From NCBI GenBank assembly GCA_020630045.1, contig JAHDCE010000004.1, positions 1 through 23,498 of the forward strand: DNA of 23,498 bases, written 5' to 3'. Below, one piece after another: positions 1-8,901 of this stretch. Made by a program: the position numbers and the translations under genes. This stretch comes from Saprospiraceae bacterium (lineage in GTDB: Bacteria > Bacteroidota > Bacteroidia > Chitinophagales > Saprospiraceae). The notes under the pieces were generated by a model. That model saw only the letters and a list, made by a program, of their open reading frames with translations, had not been told where the DNA came from and did not search any database. Position 1 is the stretch's first letter; each line of letters begins with the position of its first letter.

Positions 1-1500
1 GTTTGTTATCATCGTTTGGGCCTTTTGGGCCAAGCCGTTCAGCATTTTAATGAAGCTGGTAAATTTGATGGTGAATCCGCCCTTTATGCTCGTATCCAAA
101 ATGGATTGGGACAAATAAGGCTTGAGCAAAATGAAACGCTTAATGCAATATCACATTTTCAAAATGCCCTTTCATATAGTGAAGAAAATCCTTTTCAAGA
201 AGAACGGGCGAAAATTTTCTTTAATCTTGGAAATGCCTATTTAAAAGAAAAGGATAATTCCTCAGCCATTGAATTTTTCTCAAAGGCGGCTAATTTTTTC
301 CAAGAAATCGAAATGGATTTAGAAATCGAAATCCATTTGAAATTAGGTAAGTGCTATCAAGGAATTAATGATTACCCCCATGCCATACGAAACTATCGAA
401 TGGCCATGTTGAAAGCGGAACAAGAGGGATTGGGACAAAAGGAAGCCTGTGCCTTGGTCGGACTCGCCGAAACCTATAAAAAACTAGGACACGAATCCCT
501 TGCCGAAAAGTTTTATTTAGATGCCAAACATTACGCGGAAGCCATAGGAGAAATGGAGCTTGTAATGAAAGTTTTGTTTGCCCTACACGAAATCAAACAA
601 CAGGCAGGTAAAACAGAAGAAGCCCTTTGTTTATTGAATGAATATTGTGAATTGAAAGAATGTTTGTTCAAAGAAAAAATGAGAAAAAACATTTCCGGGT
701 TCGAGCAGCAAAAAGAAAGGGAATTAGAACTCCTAAAACAAAAGAATCGTGAAATCACACAAAAGAATAAAGAACTCGAATATTCTAAACAACAATTAAA
801 AAGAAAAAATAAGGAACTGGAACAGTACGCTTATATCGTAGCTCACGACTTGAAAGAACCCTTGAGAAGCATCGGTAGTTTCGCAGATTTGATTTACAAA
901 AGATATGGAGAAAAAGTAGGAGGGGAGTGTATTGAATTTATCCAATTTATCCGTTCCAATGCCAAACATATGGACGAGCAATTGAGTGATTTAATTGTCT
1001 ACTCTCAATTGGAAAAACCGAATAAAAATTCAAGTAATATTGAATTGGACAATTTGGCTCAAACAGTTATAAGCGAATTCAATCAAGAAATAGAAGCGGC
1101 CGAAGCGACGGTTTTCTTTGAAAATTTGCCCGACATCCAAGTAGATGAATATTTATTTAAATTATTGTATCAACATCTATTGAGCAATGCCATTAAATTC
1201 AGGCACCCTGATAAAAATTGTGTCATCAAATTCGATTGTAGAAAACAAGGAGGCGATTATTTATTCACAATTGAAGATAATGGTATTGGAATAAGAACGG
1301 ACTTCCAAAGCCGTATATTCAACCTGTTTACCCGATTGGATAAAAAGAATACATCGGGCACTGGAATTGGATTGCCCATTTGCCAAAAAATAGTAAAAAA
1401 ACTAGGAGGTGATATTTGGATTGAATCCGAGTTGGATCACGGAACCACGTTCTTTTTCTCCATTCCCGTAGAAAATGTTTCCTGTGAAAACGACTTATAA
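1..1500 (+). CDS. TPR-containing soluble sensor histidine kinase, 5' end cut by window edge
   Basis: The reading frame is open from base 1, so the N-terminus lies outside the window; the TTG at 16 is unlikely to be the start. The first ~215 visible residues form tetratricopeptide-like helical repeats (for example LGNAYLKEKDNSSAIEFF and LGKCYQGINDYPHAIRNY). A Lys/Glu-rich coiled coil follows (about nt 670-830), then a HisKA dimerisation domain with H-box AHDLKEPLRS (phospho-acceptor His codon at 844-846), and an HATPase_c domain with N-box LLSNAIKF (Asn at 1186-1188), G1 DNGIGI (from 1276) and G2 GTGIGL (from 1357). No transmembrane helix is visible in this part, so it is probably a cytosolic kinase receiving its signal through the TPR array, a common Bacteroidota architecture. 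No receiver domain or response regulator is present in the window. It converges on ung, and the two coding ends overlap by 6 bp. Kinase identity is secure; the signal is unknown. Confidence 0.93.
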   Translation, partial: VCYHRLGLLGQAVQHFNEAGKFDGESALYARIQNGLGQIRLEQNETLNAISHFQNALSYSEENPFQEERAKIFFNLGNAYLKEKDNSSAIEFFSKAANFFQEIEMDLEIEIHLKLGKCYQGINDYPHAIRNYRMAMLKAEQEGLGQKEACALVGLAETYKKLGHESLAEKFYLDAKHYAEAIGEMELVMKVLFALHEIKQQAGKTEEALCLLNEYCELKECLFKEKMRKNISGFEQQKERELELLKQKNREITQKNKELEYSKQQLKRKNKELEQYAYIVAHDLKEPLRSIGSFADLIYKRYGEKVGGECIEFIQFIRSNAKHMDEQLSDLIVYSQLEKPNKNSSNIELDNLAQTVISEFNQEIEAAEATVFFENLPDIQVDEYLFKLLYQHLLSNAIKFRHPDKNCVIKFDCRKQGGDYLFTIEDNGIGIRTDFQSRIFNLFTRLDKKNTSGTGIGLPICQKIVKKLGGDIWIESELDHGTTFFFSIPVENVSCENDL

Positions 1501-2184
1501 TTTCCCCCAATCAATTTCTTCCAATCCTTGATTGCACAGCAACTCATTCGCTTTTGCGAAATGGCCATTATTGAACCAAGCATCCCTAGTGAATGGGGAA
1601 GGGTGGGCCGATTCCAAAACATGGTGTTTATTCGTATCTATCAATGATTTTTTCTTTTTGGCGAATCCACCCCATAATAGAAATACCAAGCCCTCTCTTT
1701 CCTCCGATAAAGTTTTAATGACCGCGTCCGTAAAGTTTTGCCAACCGATTTTCTGATGTGAGCCGGGCTTCTTATGTTCCACCGTAAGCATTGCATTCAA
1801 TAATAATACGCCTTGCTTCGCCCAAGCGGTCAAATCCCCGTGAGCGGGAATCTCAAAGCTCTCATAATCGTTTTTTATCTCCTTGTAAATCCGTCTTAAT
1901 GAGGGAGGCACACGAACGCCTTTCGGTACCGAGAAAGAAAGTCCCATCGCTTCTCCGGGATTGTGATAAGGGTCTTGCCCTAAAATGACAACTCGGACAT
2001 TGTCGAATGGTGTTAAATCAAAAGCATTGAATATGAGTGAACCGGGCGGATACAATGTTTTACCGGCCTGCTTTTCAGCTACGATGAATTCTTTGATTTG
2101 AGCAAAATAGTCTTTACCGAACTCATCCGAAAGTCTTTCTTTCCAACTTTCTTCAATTTTTACATCAGTAGGATTTACAGGCAT
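1495..2184 (-). CDS. ung: Uracil-DNA glycosylase, family 1
   Basis: Removes uracil from DNA in base excision repair, in the cytosol. From the ATG at 2184 the protein is 229 residues, the usual family length; the frame could extend 12 residues to 2220, but those residues are not family-like, so the internal ATG is preferred. Motif A is GQDPYH (catalytic Asp71, His74), followed by GLSFSVP (Phe84 stacks on uracil). LLNAMLTV supplies the uracil-recognising Asn130. Motif B is HPSPF with His194. The residue after HPSP, normally the Leu that intercalates into DNA, is Phe here, a modest variation. The gene lies 87 bp downstream of the five-gene unit on the same strand and may have its own promoter at 2218-2225. 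Its 3' end overlaps that of the histidine kinase gene. Confidence 0.97.
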   Translation of the reverse strand: MPVNPTDVKIEESWKERLSDEFGKDYFAQIKEFIVAEKQAGKTLYPPGSLIFNAFDLTPFDNVRVVILGQDPYHNPGEAMGLSFSVPKGVRVPPSLRRIYKEIKNDYESFEIPAHGDLTAWAKQGVLLLNAMLTVEHKKPGSHQKIGWQNFTDAVIKTLSEEREGLVFLLWGGFAKKKKSLIDTNKHHVLESAHPSPFTRDAWFNNGHFAKANELLCNQGLEEIDWGKL

Positions 2185-2217
2185 TTTATTGGCATTTTTT
2201 ACTAAAAAAGATATACG

Positions 2218-2225
2218 CAAAGCTA
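2218..2225 (-). promoter_or_regulatory. ung: Possible Bacteroidota -7 promoter box for ung
   Basis: On the minus strand the sequence reads TAGCTTTG, a perfect match to the Bacteroidota -7 consensus TAnnTTTG, placed 33 bp before the chosen ung ATG. No TTTG box lies 19-20 bp upstream, so only half of the promoter is supported. If real, it gives ung transcription independent of the long operon and agrees with the downstream ATG as start. Confidence 0.3.
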
Positions 2226-2237
2226 AGGCTAAAATTC

Positions 2238-2276
2238 AATAATTGTATTGGATGTTATCACGAAAAATCAATTATT
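2238..2276 (-). terminator. Weak inverted repeat at the 3' end of the five-gene unit
   Basis: An 8-bp perfect inverted repeat (AATAATTG at 2238-2245, CAATTATT at 2269-2276) flanks a 23-nt loop and overlaps the stop codon of the 692-residue gene. The stem is almost all A/T and there is no strong T-run right after it, so as an intrinsic terminator it is weak. It is the only palindrome I saw between this gene and ung. Confidence 0.2.
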
Positions 2277-4350
2277 TCAAGGTAAATGAAACCACTTCTA
2301 TTTGTTGAACCAAAGTATTTACAAAGTCAGCGATATTTTCATGTATGGTATGGGGCGAAGCCAATTTAGGATACCCTTTAAAGCGGGGTAAAGACTGATT
2401 TTGCTGATGGAAAGCATGGGCTTCTTCGTCATCTTCTAGTCCGAAATGGACGCCTTCCGGTTTTTGATGTAAGCTGATAGAAGTTATTTTTTCATCAAAT
2501 AGACCTAGCAGGAGATTAGGCGACAATTTGATTCGGTTCGGAATCAAACTTTCATTCCCGTTACCATATATTATCATGTCGGGCCAACCGGATACGGCTA
2601 CCGAATGCAATAAGAAGCCTGACCTATTTTTTTGTGGCATCACCAGGAAATTCTCGAAACCGTTTGTACTGTTCGATTTGGAAGATTGATATTTGTAAAT
2701 ATCCAAATCATATTTTTTATCAAAATTTGAAATGCGACCCATACTGAATGCACCATCAATAAAATATTTCAACCAGTTTAAATCAATATTAAAAAATCGG
2801 AGGGACTCGAAAGGAATGAATGATTTTTCAGGAACCAAATAATTAAACGGAATTCCCTTGAAGTTTTTAATATCCTCAAACCACTTGACAATTATGTTTT
2901 CTGGTTTTGGATAATTCGATTGGTCTATTGTCCGTTTTTCTTGTTTCAATAATTGATGGCAAGTTCTTTTCCATTTGTACAAGGCAGTGGAAACATTCTT
3001 ATTTTGCAACATCAATAAGCGACCCAGTTCCCAAGCCGCGGAATAAGAGACATTGAGTTTCTTGGCTTCCTCCAAGTATTGGAAAGCGGACTCCGAATGC
3101 CGCAATGCGACATTCGTATTGTCCAAAGGAGCCGGGTCGACAGGGAGCAAAGGGCTTCTGTAATAGCAATCTATTTCCTTACCGGTTCTCAAAATGTAAT
3201 CCATCTTGAGAAACCCTAGTATAGAATATTCTTTGTCCGTTCTATTTCTATAGAATGAATCCGGAACCCTCAATGTACCCGGCCTAAAATTCAAATGTTT
3301 CAATATATCCGGTAGATGACCGACCCTGAATGTTTTTAATAAAAAATCGAGTTGTTGTTTATATATTTTCTCATCATTGGTTGATGGACTTATTGGCAAA
3401 TCGGCATATTCAACCGGCAATTGATCGATAATCTCTTGTTTGTCAAAATACTCTTTTCCGGTCAAATTTGAAATGACGTTCCTTAAATTATTTTCTACCA
3501 AATTTCCGGTCGGCGCCGTATTTATCGTTTGCCCCGTTTGGCTTTTGTAATTTTCGACCAATTCTTCTGAAATAATAAAATGGTCATTGCAAAAAAATGA
3601 CCAGCTTTTCAGCGAAACCAATGCATCGGTATAATTGCTATCTAATACAGGCTTAAATTGGTTTTGGTCATCAAAACGGTCATGGAGTGAAACCAGATGA
3701 ATAAAGTTTTTTTGACCGATGACCGGAAGGCCATGACATACCACAACCGCTTTTTCTTCTATTGTTCGTCCGTCTCCTGTCCCATTGTCCTCAATTTTAC
3801 GGACATGCGCCAAGTATTGAAGGCTTTCAAATGATGGTAATTTGTCAAGCAAAATATTGGATTTGGCGGCGATAATGGAAACCAAATCCTCTTTGGGCGA
3901 GCCTGTTGATAATGAGGCTTCTTCAAATGTAATATTGGAATTGTTTCCTTGGACGGCTGCTTCCCAATCGGATTTTTTGATGTGGACAGGATGTATTTTA
4001 TTGTTTGAATGAGGGTCACCGATTTCGCTTTCTGAGCATATGATTAATGCTAGCCAAGGTTGATTTTCTTCACCTTCCTTAGCGAAACGCTCCCAAGGGA
4101 AAGTACTTCGTTTCAAGATGATTTGTGGGAACACCAAGGAAAAATCCCCCATACTTCCCTCAGGCGGAAAAACTGAATCCACCTGTTGTTGACCGATATT
4201 ATATTCTTCCCCTTCCACTTTGAAAACGAACGGCCTCGAAAGCTTGGCGTTCAAGTTATGGCCCATTACCGATAAGCTTTGATTGATGCTCACCTCATAT
4301 TCCCCATTTTTCAGTGCCGGGATATGGTTGCTGTATATTTTAGTTTCCAT
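2272..4350 (-). CDS. Conserved-looking hypothetical protein, last gene of the five-gene unit
   Basis: 692 residues from an ATG, 4 bp after the stop of the DUF6603-like gene, so probably translationally linked to it. I do not recognise a named domain. The N-terminal ~110 residues look like a compact beta-rich block (YEVSINQSL, DSVFPPEGS, ILKRSTFPWER, PWLALIICSE). A helical stretch near residues 410-460 (SESAFQYLEEAKKLN, SAAWELGRLLMLQNKN) resembles a single TPR-like hairpin. The C-terminal ~80 residues (610-692) hold another conserved-looking block (LLLGLFDEK, SLHQKPEGVHFGLE). There is no signal peptide, membrane helix or catalytic motif that I can identify. From memory, similarly patterned proteins accompany DUF6603-type proteins in other bacteria, which would make it a cluster-specific partner; that is unverified. 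Function unknown. Confidence 0.88.
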   Translation of the reverse strand: METKIYSNHIPALKNGEYEVSINQSLSVMGHNLNAKLSRPFVFKVEGEEYNIGQQQVDSVFPPEGSMGDFSLVFPQIILKRSTFPWERFAKEGEENQPWLALIICSESEIGDPHSNNKIHPVHIKKSDWEAAVQGNNSNITFEEASLSTGSPKEDLVSIIAAKSNILLDKLPSFESLQYLAHVRKIEDNGTGDGRTIEEKAVVVCHGLPVIGQKNFIHLVSLHDRFDDQNQFKPVLDSNYTDALVSLKSWSFFCNDHFIISEELVENYKSQTGQTINTAPTGNLVENNLRNVISNLTGKEYFDKQEIIDQLPVEYADLPISPSTNDEKIYKQQLDFLLKTFRVGHLPDILKHLNFRPGTLRVPDSFYRNRTDKEYSILGFLKMDYILRTGKEIDCYYRSPLLPVDPAPLDNTNVALRHSESAFQYLEEAKKLNVSYSAAWELGRLLMLQNKNVSTALYKWKRTCHQLLKQEKRTIDQSNYPKPENIIVKWFEDIKNFKGIPFNYLVPEKSFIPFESLRFFNIDLNWLKYFIDGAFSMGRISNFDKKYDLDIYKYQSSKSNSTNGFENFLVMPQKNRSGFLLHSVAVSGWPDMIIYGNGNESLIPNRIKLSPNLLLGLFDEKITSISLHQKPEGVHFGLEDDEEAHAFHQQNQSLPRFKGYPKLASPHTIHENIADFVNTLVQQIEVVSFTLK

Positions 4351-4354
4351 TGTT

Positions 4355-7300
4355 TTATACTTTATTGAGGATATTCATTCCTGTTATTCCCAAATCATCA
4401 CACAATCGCTTAAACCTTTTGTTTGACGAATCATTTTTAAAATCTTCTATATCACTTTCATCGGTCGTATAATCATAATTGTAATCTGCTTTGAATGTGG
4501 AAGATGAACGGGGGATATGGTTTTTATCGAGTAATTCATTTCTTGATTTGAAATGGGTTCCTCCGCTTGGAAACTCTAGTGGCTCCTTTGTCGATACTTT
4601 GACTCCTGTTACCAATTCAATGGTTTTGTCTTTATCATTCAATCCCGGCGAGAACTTTTTTCCCCAAATAGCGGAGGGTACCTTCTTTTTTACCGGTTCG
4701 AATATCAGGTGTTCTTTTTCCTCTTCAGGTAATGGATTGCCATTTTGTAATATTTCAATTTGTAAATGGCTGTTCACGTTTTTTGTCATCGCCATTGGTG
4801 CCAGTCCGAAAGATTTCTCTTCGGGGTTGATGATAGGAGTAGGTGATTCAATGGTTCTGATCGGAATGCCTGAATCGATCATGAATTCCAGTTCTTTGGG
4901 ATTGACGATAGGTATTTTTTTATTTCCAGTTGAGTCCTTGGTTTCATTGTGTTGCCCTTGCAAGATAGATGCGGAAAGAATCCGGTTTTCTTCGGGTAGA
5001 CATTTTTCAATAAAAGCATTCCAGCCAATCGGTTTCGCATCCTGCTTGCCTTGTGGGCCGAAACTCACTGTAATGTCCACTACCCAAATATGTATTTTCG
5101 CCCTTCCGGCGAATTTTGGGCCCCAGACATGAACATCCGCCCCCAACTCCACTGTAATGTGATGTGTCCCGAAAAAATGATAGGTATAAGAAGCGCCGAT
5201 ATCCAAATAAAGATGGGCGTCGTAATGGTAGGGTTGCCATGAAATCAGAAAATCCGCCCCGGCTTTGAACCACGCCTTTAGCGCCCCTTTGTGGTAATTG
5301 GCTTCTAGGTGACCTCCGGCCATGAACGCATGCGGACACAATGCAAAATACATGCTTCCTTTGACACTCATATGCGGGTCTATCTGCCAGTTTAGCCCTA
5401 GCCTCGGTACTTGTGGATAGTGTTCGGGAACATGGAATGCCGGATGATATCCTCCCATGGTCACTACGAAATCTCCTTCATGTTCACCCTTGAACCAACT
5501 ATAAAATGCCGCTCCGCCGGTCAACTGGCAGGCTTTATCAAAAATATAAGAGTCTTCTGTCAATCTGGCTTCCACGGATAATACTCCTTCTTCGGGCAGG
5601 AATTTCGCCATCAGTTGGATTTTTATTTCAGCGAGCGGCGGAACTCCCGGTGGAACTACGGAGGGCACGACGATATCGGATTGTCCCAATACGTCAATTT
5701 CAAAATGATGACCCATGGAAACGGCTAGTAATACGAAAGAATCAATCAATTTAAAGGACGAAAACTTGATGCCGAGGGCAAAAAACATTTGACCCGGAGA
5801 TGGGGGGATATAATGACTGAGGGCATCCAGCTGTTCCGTCAACATTGCAGCACGGTCGGTTCCTTGCTTTGACGGATCTTCACCTGACATGACTTGCCGA
5901 ACCAAGGGGAATGTAGCGACTTGGTCGATGGTAGGCATGAGTAGGGATCGGTTATATCCGAAACCGGCTGCCAATCCTTCGACAAAGAAAAAGCTGGGAC
6001 CACCTAATGCTTGGTCCAAATAGGCGTAGATGAACAAGGAAGGATGTCCATGATAATTGGCATATGAGCCCAATGCCGATAGGGTCAGGGCTTCGGTACT
6101 GATGATCGCCATCCCGTCAAACTCATCTATCGTTTCGCCTTGAACCACGATTTGTCTTCTCAGGAACGATGCCCCGATTTCCAAGGGGCCTTTTCTGAAA
6201 TCCAGCCCCAAGCCTTTCAGGGCGAACTTGGGCTTGAAATTGTCAATGGGAGATGAGACGGACAAACCATTTAATAAAAAGGATAATCCGCCCATACTTA
6301 AAATGGCATCCGGAAATACGGTCAATTCATTGTTTTTGAAGGTAAGGCCAATGCGATTGAAAACGACCGGCCCGAATTTCTTACCGATTTTGAACCATGT
6401 AATGCCCTCGTTAACCGGAATAGCAGGGGATTTATCCTTATCGTAATCTTTTGTGGATTCATGATTGGAACTGCCGGGAGTCGCATCCCGTGTTATAGGG
6501 TTTTGAGCCCGGTGCCCGTTTTTAATTTCCAAAGGAAGATTTAAACGGTATTGGTTTTCACCAATATTGATTTCCGCAATCAAATCGAATCCTTTTTTGT
6601 CTTTGGCTGCTTCTGGGGTGGGAAGGGATTTGATTCCATCGCCCAATAATTGATTGATATCATCCACCGCACTTCCATATTTGGCACTGGCATACAAAAC
6701 CCTTAATGCCAAATCTATCTTAGCATTTTGCGGCAATATTTTACCTACTAGAGGAAGGTTGGATAAATTCATTCCCGCACCGACATCTGCTACCAGAAGA
6801 TTGAACTTCGGAGTGTTTTCATTTATGAAAAATGCATCTTTTAAATGGATGTCCAAAGCCGGAGCACCACTGACTCCCAGCCCTGCCAACACCTTGCTGA
6901 TATCTACTTTAGCTCCATCGTTATTTTGATGGTAGGAAGCGAGAAATATTTTAGTGGAACCGGATTTTTGTTCTTTGATATCAAATACATATTCATCATT
7001 GATGGTCATTTGGCCGGAAAAGAAAATGTTTTCCTTTCCTTTCGGATATGTGATATCTAATTTCAATTCGAATTGAATAAGTGTCCCATTCACTGTATCG
7101 GTGGCGGATAGTGTGAAATGCTTCTCTATCTCCTTGGTATTGTTTCTAGGGATTTTTCCGTCTGCGGAAGGAGTGGGGGTCTTGAATGCAAGTCGAGCGT
7201 TTTCTATGGTAATATTTGCAATAAAATCCGGTAGGTCCAATTGGCTTTTCTTAAAGCCGAATGCTGTCTTTAATTTATTGTAAAAGGAAGCGACGTTCAG

Positions 7301-8884
7301 CCCCCTTGAATTTCCTTTGTCATATTCTCCTGAAAACGACCATCCGTTTCCTAGTTCACCCATCACTGAAAATGTCATGATGTCCCTTCCTGATCCGAAA
7401 GCGAATTGACCATATATCAGTCCTTCATATTGGCCTTGTCCTCGAATTTCCATTCGAATGGAATTCATTGTAAAACCTTTTACGATTTTCCAATTTTGGT
7501 CTCTGCTTATTTCAATATCAAATAAAATTTCCTTGGTGGAATAATTGAAAGAGCCGTCCAATTTCGACACTTCCAATCCATTGTGCATGCCTTTATGATG
7601 CCCGAAAAAAGCGGATATGATATCATGTAACTCAATAACTGACCCGGTAGGAAGGCTGAAGTTAAATCGTCCTTCCGGATAGAAAGCGCCACATTCCAAA
7701 AAAATATTGTTTTTTCCCAATATTGAAATGGCCTCAATAGAAGCAATGACTAGTTTGGACGATAACGGCTTTAGAACGGTAGTTCTGATTTCTAGATTTT
7801 TCAAGGATAATTTCTCCGGTATGATATCCCAATATCCGAGTTGAGTCCGGAAATCCAATACCTCTAATGATTTTGTCGTTTTTGATATTTTTAAATTCAA
7901 ATTAATATCAATATCCGTATCATGATTTTCCAAGCCGGGGACGGAAGTACTATCAAAAAAAGGTATGTTATGAATTTGGGCGGTAGAGGTTAACTCAATT
8001 AAATCATTATCGGCATCGGGCCATCTCCCTAGTACTTCCACACTAAATTCGTTCTCGGCATTCGCTCCTTTTATCTCTAATCTTCCATTGATTCCAAAGT
8101 GTGCTCCCTCTCCTGCATTATCGATGGTTTCAATCAAAATAAAACTGAGTTCGGCATTTTTCAGAGGTCCGGAAGTGAAAGTTTTCTTACCTAATTTTAC
8201 TTGGAAATTCAAATAATTGACGCCCTCGATTCGATGGATGCTTCCCGCAATATCAAATTGGGTTAAATCTGTAAAATCAAGGATGCCGGAACCTGATAAA
8301 TTTTGAAAAGGCCATGCATTTACGGAACCTGTAAAAAATAGTCCACCCTTCCAAGTCGAGCTAGGAAAATCAGAAGAGGTGAAAATATGTTCTGTATGTC
8401 TAATAGAATTGACAGATGGATTTTCCCGATTGGATATCGCATTTATTTTTGATTTTAAATTCTCGTTTTTTATTGAATTTAAAAGTTTATTTTGGGTATC
8501 GATATCCTCTGTGGAAAAGAAAAAATAAATCCAACTCATATTTTCAACTTGAGTTGAATGTAGGTTTACAGATGGGCTTCCATTAGCATTGGAAGAAGGA
8601 ATGATGTTCGGGAAATAATCTGATATTTTATGATGGTTATTCGGGGTTATGGATAAACAAAATACATAATCACCGACATCGTTTTTTAGGATGGTGGCTA
8701 CAACATCAGAAGGAACATGTAAGATATTATAGTTTGAAGAATGGAATGAATATTCGATATCACTATCCGAATAGAAAGTTTCATTTAATATCTCCTGTTG
8801 CATCGGCCCGATATAACCGGTCAAATGCTTTTTGATTTCCTCACCGCTATTTTCTACGATTTGATGTAATTGCAATGTATCCAT
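4355..8884 (-). CDS. Giant DUF6603-like beta-rich protein
   Basis: About 1509 residues. I chose the ATG at 8884 over the in-frame TTG two codons upstream. The N-terminal ~800 residues show strongly alternating hydrophobic/polar beta-strand character without a named domain. The region of about residues 830-1280 resembles DUF6603: it contains FNRIGLTFKNNELTV, LKGLGLDFRKGPLEIG, SLFIYAYLDQALGGPSFFF, GFGYNRSLLMPT, PRLGLNWQID and YHYDAHLYLDIGASYTYHFF, followed by a run of Gly/aromatic-rich strands ending at VDITVSFGPQG. The last ~230 residues are charged and probably flexible. DUF6603 is a family of very large proteins of unknown role, in my recollection found in both bacteria and fungi. Repeated amphipathic strands could suggest an outer-membrane barrel or a lipid-transfer-like groove, but there is no signal peptide. 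It lies 17 bp after the LanM-like gene and 4 bp before the 692-residue gene. Coding status is certain; the family call is from motif memory. Confidence 0.85.
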   Translation of the reverse strand: MDTLQLHQIVENSGEEIKKHLTGYIGPMQQEILNETFYSDSDIEYSFHSSNYNILHVPSDVVATILKNDVGDYVFCLSITPNNHHKISDYFPNIIPSSNANGSPSVNLHSTQVENMSWIYFFFSTEDIDTQNKLLNSIKNENLKSKINAISNRENPSVNSIRHTEHIFTSSDFPSSTWKGGLFFTGSVNAWPFQNLSGSGILDFTDLTQFDIAGSIHRIEGVNYLNFQVKLGKKTFTSGPLKNAELSFILIETIDNAGEGAHFGINGRLEIKGANAENEFSVEVLGRWPDADNDLIELTSTAQIHNIPFFDSTSVPGLENHDTDIDINLNLKISKTTKSLEVLDFRTQLGYWDIIPEKLSLKNLEIRTTVLKPLSSKLVIASIEAISILGKNNIFLECGAFYPEGRFNFSLPTGSVIELHDIISAFFGHHKGMHNGLEVSKLDGSFNYSTKEILFDIEISRDQNWKIVKGFTMNSIRMEIRGQGQYEGLIYGQFAFGSGRDIMTFSVMGELGNGWSFSGEYDKGNSRGLNVASFYNKLKTAFGFKKSQLDLPDFIANITIENARLAFKTPTPSADGKIPRNNTKEIEKHFTLSATDTVNGTLIQFELKLDITYPKGKENIFFSGQMTINDEYVFDIKEQKSGSTKIFLASYHQNNDGAKVDISKVLAGLGVSGAPALDIHLKDAFFINENTPKFNLLVADVGAGMNLSNLPLVGKILPQNAKIDLALRVLYASAKYGSAVDDINQLLGDGIKSLPTPEAAKDKKGFDLIAEINIGENQYRLNLPLEIKNGHRAQNPITRDATPGSSNHESTKDYDKDKSPAIPVNEGITWFKIGKKFGPVVFNRIGLTFKNNELTVFPDAILSMGGLSFLLNGLSVSSPIDNFKPKFALKGLGLDFRKGPLEIGASFLRRQIVVQGETIDEFDGMAIISTEALTLSALGSYANYHGHPSLFIYAYLDQALGGPSFFFVEGLAAGFGYNRSLLMPTIDQVATFPLVRQVMSGEDPSKQGTDRAAMLTEQLDALSHYIPPSPGQMFFALGIKFSSFKLIDSFVLLAVSMGHHFEIDVLGQSDIVVPSVVPPGVPPLAEIKIQLMAKFLPEEGVLSVEARLTEDSYIFDKACQLTGGAAFYSWFKGEHEGDFVVTMGGYHPAFHVPEHYPQVPRLGLNWQIDPHMSVKGSMYFALCPHAFMAGGHLEANYHKGALKAWFKAGADFLISWQPYHYDAHLYLDIGASYTYHFFGTHHITVELGADVHVWGPKFAGRAKIHIWVVDITVSFGPQGKQDAKPIGWNAFIEKCLPEENRILSASILQGQHNETKDSTGNKKIPIVNPKELEFMIDSGIPIRTIESPTPIINPEEKSFGLAPMAMTKNVNSHLQIEILQNGNPLPEEEKEHLIFEPVKKKVPSAIWGKKFSPGLNDKDKTIELVTGVKVSTKEPLEFPSGGTHFKSRNELLDKNHIPRSSSTFKADYNYDYTTDESDIEDFKNDSSNKRFKRLCDDLGITGMNILNKV

Positions 8885-8901
8885 GTTCAAGAATTAAGGA
8901 G

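Noticed and set aside
4491..5132. 213-residue plus-strand ORF opposite the DUF6603-like gene
   Set aside because: It lies entirely antisense to a long, convincingly protein-like frame, has no family motifs, and looks like a shadow ORF.
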